Source: Fimenecus sp900545625 | Lineage (GTDB): Bacteria > Bacillota > Clostridia > Oscillospirales > Acutalibacteraceae | Length of the DNA: 64,000 nucleotides | Assembly (NCBI GenBank): GCA_963931525.1 | Contig: OZ007023.1 | Location: forward strand, 1,116,001 to 1,180,000 | Direction of reading: 5' to 3' | Shown here: positions 1 through 7,350 of the stretch, in pieces | Position numbering within the stretch: position 1 is the first letter of the stretch | Layout of the letters: the number at the start of each line of letters is the position of its first letter | Made by a program: the position numbers and the translations under genes | The notes under the pieces: generated by a model | Told to the model about the DNA's origin: nothing | The model's input: only the letters and a program-made list of their open reading frames with translations | Database searches by the model: none

Positions 1-710
1 GCGAGCAGGGGCTTGACGTAAATCTTTGTCGGGGTCAAAAGGCATTCGCCGATGGTTTGTCCAAGCTCGTCGGAATACACGTTCAAATCCGCGTTCTCCA
101 CATCGAACACCTTGCGCACCAGCGAAAAGCCGTTGGAGTGCACGCCGGAGGAGGGGAGCGCTAAGATCACGTCGCCCGTGCGGACGGTCTTGTTGTCAAA
201 CACGCGGTCACGATCCACGATACCTACGGTAAAGCCTGCCAGATCATAATCATCGTCAGGCATCATACCGGGATGCTCGGCAGTCTCACCGCCGATGAGC
301 GCCGCGCCTGCCTGCACGCAGCCTTCGGCAACGCCCGCCACGATGTCCGCGATCTTTTCGGGATCGTTTTTGCCGCAGGCGATGTAGTCGAGGAAAAACA
401 GCGGCTTTGCCCCGCAGCAGATCACGTCGTTGACGCACATGGCAACACAGTCGATGCCGATGGTGTCGTGTTTGTCCATAAGCATTGCGATCTTGAGCTT
501 CGTGCCCACACCGTCCGTACCGCTGACGAGCACGGGGTTCTGCATTCCCGCAAGGTCTAACGCGAACAGCCCGCCGAAGCCGCCGATATCCGAATCCGCA
601 CCCGGCGTCACGGTGCGCGCAATATGACGCTTCATCAGCTCCACAGCCTTGTAACCGGCGGTGATGTCTACTCCCGCCGCCTTATAGCTTTCCGAAAAAC
701 TGTTGCTCAT
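1..710 (-). CDS. purM: AIR synthetase (phosphoribosylformylglycinamidine cyclo-ligase), partial
   Basis: This enzyme closes the imidazole ring of FGAM using ATP, giving AIR in the cytosolic de novo purine pathway. About 236 of the usual ~340 codons lie inside the window; the C-terminal part runs off the left edge. The translation begins MSNSFSESYKAAGVD and carries the family loops GTDGVGTK (residues 64-71) and GGETAEHPG (140-148). The ATG at 708-710 follows the purF stop by a single base and is preceded, inside the purF end, by GGGAGG eight bases upstream, so translation is probably coupled to purF. It is the fourth gene of a purE-purC-purF-purM operon. Nothing in the visible part looks damaged. 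Confidence 0.95.
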   Translation of the reverse strand, partial: MSNSFSESYKAAGVDITAGYKAVELMKRHIARTVTPGADSDIGGFGGLFALDLAGMQNPVLVSGTDGVGTKLKIAMLMDKHDTIGIDCVAMCVNDVICCGAKPLFFLDYIACGKNDPEKIADIVAGVAEGCVQAGAALIGGETAEHPGMMPDDDYDLAGFTVGIVDRDRVFDNKTVRTGDVILALPSSGVHSNGFSLVRKVFDVENADLNVYSDELGQTIGECLLTPTKIYVKPLL

Positions 711-711
711 G

Positions 712-2151
712 TCATTCGCCTCCCGATTTTCTTTCACTGATTTTGGTTTCAAATTTAGATTTTGCATTTTCCTTCGGCGGCTCTACCGGATAATCCCCGG
801 TGAAGCACGCCGTGCAGAAGTCAATGGGACAGCCGCTTGCGAGCTGTACAACATTTTCCACGCTCAAATAACCGAGCGAATCCGCCCCGATGATCTTGCA
901 GATCTCCTCGACCGAATGGTGGTTTGCAATGAGCGTGTCGGGCGAGTCGATGTCTGTCCCGAAATAGCACGCATACCGGAACGGCGGCGCGGAAACGCGC
1001 ACATGCACTTCCTTTGCGCCTGCGTCGCGCAGCTGCTTGACGATACGCGCCGAGGTCGTGCCGCGCACGATGGAGTCGTCGATCATCACCACACGCTTGC
1101 CCCGGATGGTAGAAGGCACAACGTTCAACTTGATGCGCACGTCGCTTTCCCGTTTGGCTTGCGTGGGCTGAATGAACGACCGCCCGATATACTTGTTTTT
1201 GATGAAGCCGATTCCATAAGGAATGCCGGACTCCTCCGCATAGCCCAGCGCCGCATCCAGACCCGAATCGGGCACGCCGATGACCACGTCCGCCTCCACG
1301 GGGTGCTGCTGCGCGAGGAACGCGCCCGCCTTGCGGCGCGCTAAGTGCACGGAGCAACCCTCGATCTCGGAATCGGGACGGGCAAAGTAGATGAATTCAA
1401 ACACGCAAAGCGCTTTCTTCCCGTCGGTGCAGTGGCCGGTTATGGAACGCATGCCGTATTTGTCCACCACAACGATCTCGCCGGGGCGCACGTCGCGCAC
1501 ATATTCGGCGCCGAGCGTGTTGAGCGCGCAGGTCTCAGACGCGAAAATGATCTGCCCGTTCTTTTTGCCGATGCAAAGCGGCCGGAACCCCAGCGGGTCG
1601 CGCGCGGCAATCAGCTTGGAGGGCGACATGATGATCAGCGAATACGCGCCTTTTAAGCGGTACATTGCCGAAAACACCGCCGACTCAATGGACGGTGCGG
1701 AGATGCGTTCTTTCGTAATGATATAGGAGATGACCTCCGTGTCGCTCGTGGTATGGAAGATCGAACCGTTCAGTTCCAGCTCGGCGCGCAGCTCTGCGGC
1801 GTTTGTCAGATTGCCGTTGTGCGCAAGCGCCATGCTGCCTTTGATGTGGTTGACCACCAGCGGCTGTGCATTGACAACGCCGTCGCTGCCCGTCGTGCCG
1901 TAGCGCACGTGCCCGACCGCCATTTTACCGTGTCCGAGAAAATCAAGCGTCTCTTTTTTAAAAACATCGTTTACAAGCCCTTCGCCCTTGCGGCAGATGA
2001 TGACACCGTCATCATTGACCGCGATACCGCAGCTCTCCTGCCCGCGGTGCTGTAAGGCAAACAAAGCATAATAGGCGCTCGCAGCGACGTCTTCGGGCTG
2101 CTCGCTGTAAATGCCGAACACGCCGCATTCCTCATGTATACTGTTGAACAT
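712..2151 (-). CDS. purF: Amidophosphoribosyltransferase
   Basis: PurF makes phosphoribosylamine from PRPP and glutamine, the committed step of purine synthesis. The 479 residues match the family length. An N-terminal Ntn glutaminase domain begins MFNSIHEECGVFGI; Cys9 would become the nucleophile after removal of a short propeptide, as in the Bacillus-type enzyme. The PRPP loop VVMIDDSIVRGTTS lies at residues 354-367. Cysteines near 249, 395, 446 and 449 are spaced like the four ligands of the [4Fe-4S] cluster in the Bacillus enzyme, so an iron-sulfur, oxygen-sensitive form is likely (inference). The start has GGGAAAGC just upstream. A 138-base gap separates it from purC; no separate promoter was recognised there. 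Confidence 0.96.
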   Translation of the reverse strand: MFNSIHEECGVFGIYSEQPEDVAASAYYALFALQHRGQESCGIAVNDDGVIICRKGEGLVNDVFKKETLDFLGHGKMAVGHVRYGTTGSDGVVNAQPLVVNHIKGSMALAHNGNLTNAAELRAELELNGSIFHTTSDTEVISYIITKERISAPSIESAVFSAMYRLKGAYSLIIMSPSKLIAARDPLGFRPLCIGKKNGQIIFASETCALNTLGAEYVRDVRPGEIVVVDKYGMRSITGHCTDGKKALCVFEFIYFARPDSEIEGCSVHLARRKAGAFLAQQHPVEADVVIGVPDSGLDAALGYAEESGIPYGIGFIKNKYIGRSFIQPTQAKRESDVRIKLNVVPSTIRGKRVVMIDDSIVRGTTSARIVKQLRDAGAKEVHVRVSAPPFRYACYFGTDIDSPDTLIANHHSVEEICKIIGADSLGYLSVENVVQLASGCPIDFCTACFTGDYPVEPPKENAKSKFETKISERKSGGE

Positions 2152-2289
2152 GCTTTCCCTTCTCCATCGGGCGGAACGCTTTTTGAGGCGCTGCCCGTAA
2201 ACTGGAACGGCGGCAAGATCCGCCGCAATAAAAGCGGAAAAGCCCCGGAGATCCAGAGGATGCGGAGCTTTGTCGGCTGTTATCCTTTT

Positions 2290-3000
2290 TTACGCGAGGC
2301 CCAGGCGCTTAAAGACTTCGTTATAAGCTTCTTCCACATTGCCCATGTCGCGGCGGAAGCGGTCTTTGTCGAGCTTTTCGTTGGTGTTGACGTCCCACAG
2401 GCGGCAGGTATCGGGCGAGATCTCGTCGGCAAGGATGATGGTGCCGTCCGAGGTTTTGCCGAATTCGATCTTGAAGTCGATGAGCTTCATGCCCGCGTTT
2501 AAGAAGTATTCCTTCAAAAACTCGTTGACTTTGCGGGTGTATGCCTTGATGGTATCAATTTCCTCCTGCGTTGCAAGCCCGAGCGCCAGCGCATAATCGT
2601 CGTTGATGAACGGGTCGCCGAGGTCGTCGTTTTTATAGCTGAACTCCAAAATGGGGCAGAGCAGCTTGGTGCCCTCAGGCACGCCCATACGTTTGGAAAA
2701 GCTGCCTGCGGCAACGTTGCGCACAATGACCTCTAAAGGCACGATGCTGACCTTTTTCACCAGCGTTTCGCGGTCGGAAAGCTCTTTTACGAGGTGCGTA
2801 GGCACACCGACTTTTTCAAGCTGCGCAAACACATGGTTGGTCATGCGGTTGTTGACAACGCCCTTGCCCATGATGGTGCCTTTTTTCTCACCGTTAAAGG
2901 CAGTCGCGTCATCCTTGTAGTCTACGATCAAAAGCTCGGGGTCATCCGTCTTAAAGACCTTTTTTGCCTTGCCTTCATACAGTTGTTCCAATTTTTCCAT
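2290..3000 (-). CDS. purC: SAICAR synthetase
   Basis: Phosphoribosylaminoimidazole-succinocarboxamide synthase joins aspartate to CAIR with ATP. The protein is 236 residues, the normal length of the stand-alone bacterial enzyme. The N-terminus EQLYEGKAKKVFKTDDPELL followed by VDYKDDATAFNGEKK is the signature start of the family, and the later stretch ADEISPDTCRLWD is the substrate-binding motif. The ATG has AAAGGAG eight bases upstream. It sits second in the purine operon, 58 bases after purE, so it should be transcribed from the promoter at 3682-3710. No anomalies seen. Confidence 0.96.
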   Translation of the reverse strand: MEKLEQLYEGKAKKVFKTDDPELLIVDYKDDATAFNGEKKGTIMGKGVVNNRMTNHVFAQLEKVGVPTHLVKELSDRETLVKKVSIVPLEVIVRNVAAGSFSKRMGVPEGTKLLCPILEFSYKNDDLGDPFINDDYALALGLATQEEIDTIKAYTRKVNEFLKEYFLNAGMKLIDFKIEFGKTSDGTIILADEISPDTCRLWDVNTNEKLDKDRFRRDMGNVEEAYNEVFKRLGLA

Positions 3001-3058
3001 GTTGAAGCTCCTTTATCTCTTTTTCCGTAATGTATCGTGCATGTAACGTGATCCTTGT

Positions 3059-3550
3059 TTATTGTGCAAACTGCGCACAGATGCGCGCATCTTTTTCCCG
3101 AACCTCTTGCGCCATCTTCACACGCATGTCGCGCAGCTTCTCCGCGAGCGTTTCATCTGAAAGCGCCAGCATCTCGGCCGCGAGGATCGCTGCGTTTTTC
3201 GCACCGCCCACCGCAACGGCAGCCACGGGGATCCCTGAAGGCATCTGGACGGTAGCAAGCAGGGCGTCGAGTCCCTCAAAGGAGGATTTGCCCGGCACAC
3301 CGATCACGGGCAGCGTCGTGTTCGCTGCAAGCACACCGCCTAAGTGCGCCGCCATGCCGGCAATCGAAATGAGCACGCCGAAACCCTCTTTCTCGGCGTT
3401 CTTTGCAAAAGCGCACGCTTCATCCGGCGTGCGGTGTGCAGACATGACCCGCACCGTGAAGGGAATACCGAGTTCTTTGAGCTGAGCCGCAGCCTTTTCT
3501 GCAACGGCGAGGTCGCTGTCAGACCCCATGATGACGGCTACTTTTTTCAT
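3059..3550 (-). CDS. purE: N5-carboxyaminoimidazole ribonucleotide mutase
   Basis: PurE moves the carboxyl group of N5-CAIR to carbon 4 to give CAIR (class I) in purine synthesis. The 163-residue protein opens KKVAVIMGSDSDL and has the VMSAHRTPD active-site loop and SIAGMAAHLGG motif, typical of the class. The open frame extends 11 codons upstream, but the ATG at 3548-3550 is chosen because GAGGT lies seven to eight bases before it and the family begins here. purK was not found next to it. It is the first gene of the operon, behind a strong promoter and a roughly 125-base leader. Confidence 0.95.
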   Translation of the reverse strand: MKKVAVIMGSDSDLAVAEKAAAQLKELGIPFTVRVMSAHRTPDEACAFAKNAEKEGFGVLISIAGMAAHLGGVLAANTTLPVIGVPGKSSFEGLDALLATVQMPSGIPVAAVAVGGAKNAAILAAEMLALSDETLAEKLRDMRVKMAQEVREKDARICAQFAQ

Positions 3551-3676
3551 ATGCAGTACCTCACAATAAAAACGTTCTTTCAAAGCGGAACAGCAGCTTT
3601 CGGCATCTTTGCCGGAGAAGGGGAAAGGCCTGTCTCCATAAGCCTGCCGTGCACGTCTGCCACTCGAAACTTTACA
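3551..3676 (-). promoter_or_regulatory. Purine operon 5' leader with possible stem-loops
   Basis: About 125 bases separate the predicted transcription start from purE. The RNA can form at least two small hairpins (CGGCA AAGA TGCCG and AAAGC...GCTTT) and is G/C-rich near its middle. I looked for the conserved core of purine, THF and ZTP riboswitches and for a PurR-box and did not recognise any. It may be an attenuating leader or simply untranslated RNA. Confidence 0.3.
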
Positions 3677-3681
3677 CTGTT

Positions 3682-3710
3682 ATTCTACTTTTTTTGCGGC
3701 CGAAAATCAA
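3682..3710 (-). promoter_or_regulatory. Sigma-A promoter of the purine operon
   Basis: On the minus strand TTGATT (3705-3710) and TAGAAT (3682-3687) are separated by exactly 17 bases. This is the only good promoter match upstream of purE. Confidence 0.7.
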
Positions 3711-3801
3711 GTGCCGTGCCTTTGGTTTTTGAATATCGGCGGGTTAAACAACTAAACCCTGAATTCAAAAGCCGCTTTGTGGAATATGACAACGACGGTG
3801 A

Positions 3802-4773
3802 TTACGAGCCTTCGCCGGCTGCGGCGGGGACGGGGACGGTCTCGGGCAGATGCGTGCCCAGCCAGCCGATCACGTCTTCTGTTACCTCGCGGCGGTTGAG
3901 CTCGTTTAAAAGCTCGTGCCGCGCTTCCGGGTAGAGCTTCATCATCACGCCCGTGTGCCCGGTCTTGCGCAGGGTCTTATAAACTTCCGTCACGCCCTTG
4001 CCGTATTCGCCTACCGGGTCTTTATCGCCGGAAATGAGCAGAATGGGAAGCTCGGCGGGCACGGTGTTGTACCACACCTTTGCCGAAACTTCCTTGAGCA
4101 GCGAAAACAGCGTCTTAAAGCCGTTTGCGGTAAACAGAAAGCCGCAGTGCTTGTCATGTAAATATTTTTCTACTTCTTTCTCATCCCGTGAAAGCCAATC
4201 AAAAGCCGTGTTTTTGGCGGTCCTTCGATTGTAAGAGCCAAAGGCAACGGAATCGAGAAATTTGGAACGGTACATCTGCCCCTCGCTTTTGATCACGGCA
4301 TCGGCAAGCAAAACGCCCATACCGACCGCGGAATTCGCGCCGCTTGTCCCACAGTAAACTGCGCCGTCCAGCATATGCCCGTATTTCGCCGAATACTTGC
4401 GCGCCAAAAACGAGCCCATGCTGTGTCCGAACAGAAAAAACGGCAGGTTGGGGTATTCCTGCCGCGCAATGTCGGAAAGCTGCTTCATATCCTCGACCAT
4501 GCTGTTTGCACCGTTGTCGCCGAAAAAGCCAAGTTCCTCGTCACTTGCCACGGATTGCCCGTGCCCGAGGTGGTCGTTGATGTAAACGGCATAGCCGTGT
4601 TTGCATAACTCCAGCGCAAACTGCGCATAGCGGTTGGAATATTCCGCCATGCCGTGCGCGATCTGCACGACGCCTTTTACCGCGCCGAAATCCGCAGGCG
4701 CGGCGCTTTGCGCAAAAATATCACACAGCCCCGAGGCAGAGGGGAAAGTAAATTCGTTCGTCAAAAATTCCAT
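3802..4773 (-). CDS. Alpha/beta hydrolase, monoacylglycerol-lipase-like
   Basis: A cytosolic serine hydrolase of the alpha/beta fold, closest in pattern to lysophospholipases/monoacylglycerol lipases; the real substrate is unknown. The 323-residue protein shows the oxyanion-region HGMAEYSNRYAQF, the DHLGHGQS stretch, nucleophile elbow GHSMGS, the acid in LLISGDKDPVG and the catalytic histidine in EARHELLNE. The frame continues far upstream, but the ATG at 4771-4773 (MEFLTNEFTFPS) is chosen because the homologous part starts there and AAAAGGA lies nine to ten bases before it. No signal peptide. It is a single gene with its own likely promoter: TATACT with an extended -10 at 4830-4835. Confidence 0.85.
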   Translation of the reverse strand: MEFLTNEFTFPSASGLCDIFAQSAAPADFGAVKGVVQIAHGMAEYSNRYAQFALELCKHGYAVYINDHLGHGQSVASDEELGFFGDNGANSMVEDMKQLSDIARQEYPNLPFFLFGHSMGSFLARKYSAKYGHMLDGAVYCGTSGANSAVGMGVLLADAVIKSEGQMYRSKFLDSVAFGSYNRRTAKNTAFDWLSRDEKEVEKYLHDKHCGFLFTANGFKTLFSLLKEVSAKVWYNTVPAELPILLISGDKDPVGEYGKGVTEVYKTLRKTGHTGVMMKLYPEARHELLNELNRREVTEDVIGWLGTHLPETVPVPAAAGEGS

Positions 4774-5062
4774 GCGGTCACGTCCTTTTAAGGGGCGGCA
4801 GTCGTTATGCGCTGCCGTATTGAGATTCCAGTATAGCACAAAAAAGACGAAATGCCTATGCTTCACCGGCAGGTTTAGACGATATGCTAAAATCAGATGA
4901 AAAATTTTGTGCAACATGAATACGGATTTGCGACAAGATTCGACTGCTGCCGAACCTTTTTCCAACCGCGCAGCGGCAGGCGACGCCCTCGTTAAGGGAG
5001 ATGTCCGCGAAGCGGACAAAGAGTTTCCGCACCCGGAGGATTTCCATACCTACCCGTTTTAG

Positions 5063-5111
5063 ATGCTAGATATTAGATATTAGATGCTGGATGCTGGATA
5101 TTCGATGTTAG
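5063..5111. repeat. Seven tandem copies of a degenerate heptamer
   Basis: Reading from 5063 in steps of seven: ATGCTAG, ATATTAG, ATATTAG, ATGCTGG, ATGCTGG, ATATTCG, ATGTTAG. The shared pattern is AT(A/G)(C/T)T(A/G/C)G. The period is exact over 49 bases with no indels, and the array ends abruptly at ACGCGCG. Confidence 0.85.
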
Positions 5112-5163
5112 ACGCGCGTCCGAGGAGAAGCATTAAAATCAAAAGTCCGCGCAACCGCGTAGT

Positions 5164-5183
5164 GGCAGGCTTCCACGCCTGCC
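5164..5183. repeat. Palindromic hairpin, REP-like
   Basis: GGCAGGC TTCCAC GCCTGCC forms a perfect seven-pair stem with a six-base loop in non-coding DNA. No T tract follows on either strand, so it is not a terminator; it resembles a short extragenic palindrome. Confidence 0.5.
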
Positions 5184-5325
5184 GGACACGGGCTGCCGTG
5201 CTCTGCACGGGTAAGCCTATAAAAGCTGAATCCCTGCACCGTAGGGCGCGGGCTCCAGCGTGCCGCTGGTCACCAAAGCACACACGCCCCGATTCCGACA
5301 GGTGAAAAATTTTTGAAAAAAGACC

Positions 5326-5354
5326 TTGCACAAACGAAAAGGGTATGCTATAAT
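5326..5354 (+). promoter_or_regulatory. Sigma-A promoter of tRNA-Ala
   Basis: TTGCAC (5326-5331), 17-base spacer, TATAAT (5349-5354), with TG one base before the -10 (extended -10). It lies about 40 bases upstream of the tRNA, a normal distance for a stable RNA promoter. Confidence 0.85.
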
Positions 5355-5395
5355 AGCTCTCGCAAAAGCGGCGTTGCGCCGTATATAGCCCAAAT

Positions 5396-5471
<76 letters not shown>

Positions 5472-5480
5472 AAGGAAAGA

Positions 5481-5513
5481 CAGGGAACCAAAAGTTCCCT
5501 GCCTTTTTCTTTT
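5481..5513 (+). terminator. Intrinsic terminator of tRNA-Ala
   Basis: CAGGGAAC CAAAA GTTCCCTG, eight perfect pairs, then CCTTTTTCTTTT. Confidence 0.9.
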
Positions 5514-5528
5514 GCAAAAAAGTTTTGC

Positions 5529-5653
5529 GCGGGAGCGAACCGCCGTCGATGTTGCGGCGGTTTGCCGTCAGGCAGAGCCGCAACCGACATATAATGCGAA
5601 GGTTTGCGTAGCAAACGGACGAAGCGCAGCTTCGATCCCGCTTATCTCCACCA
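5529..5653 (+). repeat. T-arm-bounded structured repeat, copy 1
   Basis: The unit starts with GCGGGAGCGAACCGC, an inverted copy (14 of 15 bases) of the T arm of the neighbouring tRNA-Ala, and ends with the sense T-loop/acceptor/CCA of the same tRNA. Between them is a body with stem GTTGCGGC/GCCGCAAC enclosing TGCC GTCA GGCA, then TTTGC GTA GCAAA. A diverged second copy lies inverted at 60953-61097, with matching body and its own matched T-arm ends. Confidence 0.75.
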
Positions 5654-5660
5654 AAGGAAA
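5631..5660 (+). repeat. Direct repeat, right copy: duplicated tRNA-Ala 3' end
   Basis: Exact 30-base repeat of 5449-5478, but lacking the 5' two thirds of a tRNA. It is followed directly by a second terminator. It may be the attachment-site half left by the decayed prophage at 5793-7294, or the border of the T-arm-bounded repeat. Confidence 0.8.
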
Positions 5661-5708
5661 AGCCTCGCAGAACCTTGATGTACAAGGACTGCGGGGCTTT
5701 TTCTTATT
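5661..5708 (+). terminator. Second intrinsic terminator after the duplicated tRNA end
   Basis: AGCCTCGCAG pairs with CTGCGGGGCT (one G-T pair) over an 18-base loop and is followed by TTTTTCTTATT. It was probably the original tRNA-Ala terminator before the insertion. Confidence 0.8.
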
Positions 5709-5792
5709 GCTTTTACAAGGTTGTAAATTGGAAATAAATGGAAGAAAAAAGAAGAAATACGAACAATTTTTTCGTACTTTTTTCGTACAACT

Positions 5793-5962
5793 TCATTTCA
5801 TCTTCTCTACGTATTCGTTTAGACCCTTTGCGACCTCCTGCATGCGGGTCTGGCGAATATGCGTGTATATATCCTTAGTCGTTTGGATCTTGCTGTGTCC
5901 CATCAGCTCCTGCGTTGCCTTTTCATCCACGTTGGCATCATAAAGCAGTGTCGCGTAATCCG
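5793..5962 (-). pseudogene. Phage tyrosine integrase, C-terminal remnant
   Basis: Minus-strand translation reads TDYATLLYDANVDEKATQEL then MGHSKIQTTKDIYTHI and ends NEYVEKMK-stop (stop at 5793-5795). This is the C-terminal catalytic end of a tyrosine recombinase: the GHS motif and the nucleophilic Tyr in DIYTHI are visible, but the rest, including the catalytic Arg and HxxR upstream, is missing. The frame is interrupted at about 5962, where a plus-strand phage capsid gene fragment begins, so two phage pieces have been joined by deletion. Its position next to a duplicated tRNA 3' end fits an integrase beside its attachment site. It cannot be functional. Confidence 0.8.
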
Positions 5963-6781
5963 TACGCGAATTTCGACGCCGAGGAAAACCGAAAGGCGTA
6001 TGACCTTTCGCAAAAGCAGCGCGCCATGGAACGCAGAATCCGACGGCAGAAAACCAAGCTCTTAGGGCTTCGGCAAGCGGTAGACAGCGCGCAGGATGAC
6101 ACCGTCAAAACCGAGCTGCAAAACGAATACGACATCGAAGCGGTCAAACTTGGGAGATACAACGCGCAGTACAACCGGTTTTGCGAAGCAAACGACCTGA
6201 AACGGCTATCTGACCGTATTTCCGTCGCAAAATGGACGCGGTCAGAAGCGGGCAGGGCGGCGCAGAGCGCAAAAGCCCATTATCGGAAATGGGTAAAGGA
6301 AATCGGGGCATCCGATGCTGCACCGAAAACACTTGCGGAATACTACAAAAACAAGTATAATGATACATGGGAACATCAGTTGCTCATGGGGTACAATAAA
6401 GCCGTGCAAAGCGGGGATATTTCACCGCTTGTCGGGTTTCAACACTATATCGAAACGGCACAAAAGGCGAACGCCGACTTGATAGGGTTGACCACAAAAA
6501 ACGGCTATACAGTCGAAGCGTATACGACCCATTTTATCGATCGTGTGATCGGGCAGGTTTCTACACCGCACAAGGGGAAGCGTCTCGGCGTACCTATTGA
6601 AAATGTCGTGGATTGCTTACTGAACCCAAAAGAAATCTCTGACACATATGAACGGGTTTTTGTTCGTAATGGTGAGAAAGTTGTTGACCAAAGGATAGAA
6701 TTTATCGGCGATAAGTGCGAAGTTGCGTATAGTGTGACGGAGAATAAAATTTTACAAGCTAATCCTAAAAAGAGAGGGTGA
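5957..6781 (+). pseudogene. Phage minor capsid protein 2, 5'-truncated
   Basis: The recognisable part starts YANFDAEENRKAYDLSQKQR and runs about 275 residues to a normal stop. It is rich in Lys/Arg, has a coiled-coil-like stretch (QRAMERRIRRQKTKLLGLRQ) and matches what I know of the C-terminal region of the Phage_min_cap2 family, portal-associated proteins of siphophages. The upstream residues in this frame are antisense to the integrase remnant, and no ribosome binding site precedes the ATG at 5915, so the N-terminal half has been lost by deletion. A short phage-type gene follows four bases later. Function as a virion protein is not expected. Confidence 0.65.
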
Positions 6782-6785
6782 TAAC

Positions 6786-7013
6786 ATGCCGAGAATAAGC
6801 GAAAGCGACATGGAATTCATTAAAAAGAATCTCCCGAAAGATTTGCAAGACAAAATTTTACAGGCACAAACTGTGAATGAGATATTGCGCGTGTTGAATT
6901 TTTGGATCAACCGATATCCCGACTGCTGGGAAGCGAACGGGGAGGATTACAACGACCTCGGCAGAGCCACGCAGCGCGTGTATGACAACATCTATCTTTA
7001 CGGTGAAGATTAA
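6786..7013 (+). CDS. Small phage-associated protein, unknown function
   Basis: A 75-residue acidic protein starting MPRISESDMEFIKKNLPKDL, without membrane segments or known motifs; aromatic residues are frequent in the C-terminal half (YPDCWEANGEDYNDL). The ATG is well supported by AGAGGGTG seven bases upstream, overlapping the end of the capsid fragment, which is the packing expected in a phage structural operon. It lies between remnants of the minor capsid and scaffold genes, so it is probably a surviving phage gene. Whether it is still transcribed is unknown, because the upstream phage promoter region is gone. I do not recognise the family. Confidence 0.6.
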   Translation: MPRISESDMEFIKKNLPKDLQDKILQAQTVNEILRVLNFWINRYPDCWEANGEDYNDLGRATQRVYDNIYLYGED

Positions 7014-7047
7014 AATCGGCGCCCAATAACAGAAAAACCCAATAATT

Positions 7048-7084
7048 ACAGCGTCTTCGAGTTTTCGAGGGCGCTGTTTTTATA
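7048..7084 (+). terminator. Hairpin with T tract inside prophage remnant
   Basis: ACAGCGTCTTCGA pairs with TCGAGGGCGCTGT (G-T pairs included) over a TTTT loop and is followed by TTTTATA. It would stop transcripts from the capsid fragment. Confidence 0.6.
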
Positions 7085-7165
7085 TACGCTTGCCCGCGTA
7101 TAAAGGGCTAAACATCTTTGACCGCAGACAGAGCGGTATAAAAACCATGTGGAAAGGTTGATTTT

Positions 7166-7294
7166 ATGAAAAACATTCAGGAGATTCTTTCGGATTTCGG
7201 CCTTGCCGTACCGGAAGAGAAAGCCGGGGACTTTGACAAGGTTTTTCGGGAGAACTACAAGAGTACCGCCCCCCTGAGAAAAACAAGAGGTTGA
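7166..7294 (+). pseudogene. Phage scaffold protein (GP20-like), N-terminal remnant
   Basis: A 42-codon frame starting MKNIQEILSDFGLAVPEEKA and continuing GDFDKVFRENYK. This is the conserved opening of the phage minor structural GP20/scaffolding family, which normally continues for about 150-200 coiled-coil residues. Here the homologous part stops near residue 32 and a few unrelated codons lead to TGA. GGAAAGG lies ten bases upstream of the ATG. It marks the right-hand visible end of the decayed prophage; the host-like gene at 7351 follows. Confidence 0.65.
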
Positions 7295-7350
7295 CTTCTT
7301 CATAGTAATATAATAAAATAAATTATAAAGGGAAAAAGGGGAAGAAAACT

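Larger units (their letters stand above)
4774..5325. other. Gene-poor, repeat-rich intergenic stretch
   Basis: No convincing gene. It holds the hydrolase promoter region, an inverted repeat TGTCCGC GAA GCGGACA near 5003, a heptamer tandem array (5063-5111), a hairpin GGCAGGC/GCCTGCC (5164-5183) and further GC-rich stretches of the kind seen as dispersed intergenic repeats in Clostridia genomes. A 48-codon frame from an ATG near 4917 ending at 5061 has no ribosome binding site and is not called. Confidence 0.5.

Noticed and set aside
3551..3676. Purine, THF or ZTP riboswitch
   Set aside because: The conserved cores of these aptamers were not found when reading the leader.
4969..4983. Shared sequence GCGCAGCGGCAGGC here and at about 59095
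   Set aside because: Fourteen shared GC-rich bases without flanking similarity; may be chance.
4917..5061. 48-codon plus-strand frame (MNTDLRQDST...)
   Set aside because: Reasonable composition but no ribosome binding site, and it overlaps repeat-like sequence including a hairpin.
5063..5111. CRISPR-like array
   Set aside because: Units are seven bases with no spacers and no cas genes; it is a simple tandem repeat. No CRISPR array was seen anywhere in the window.
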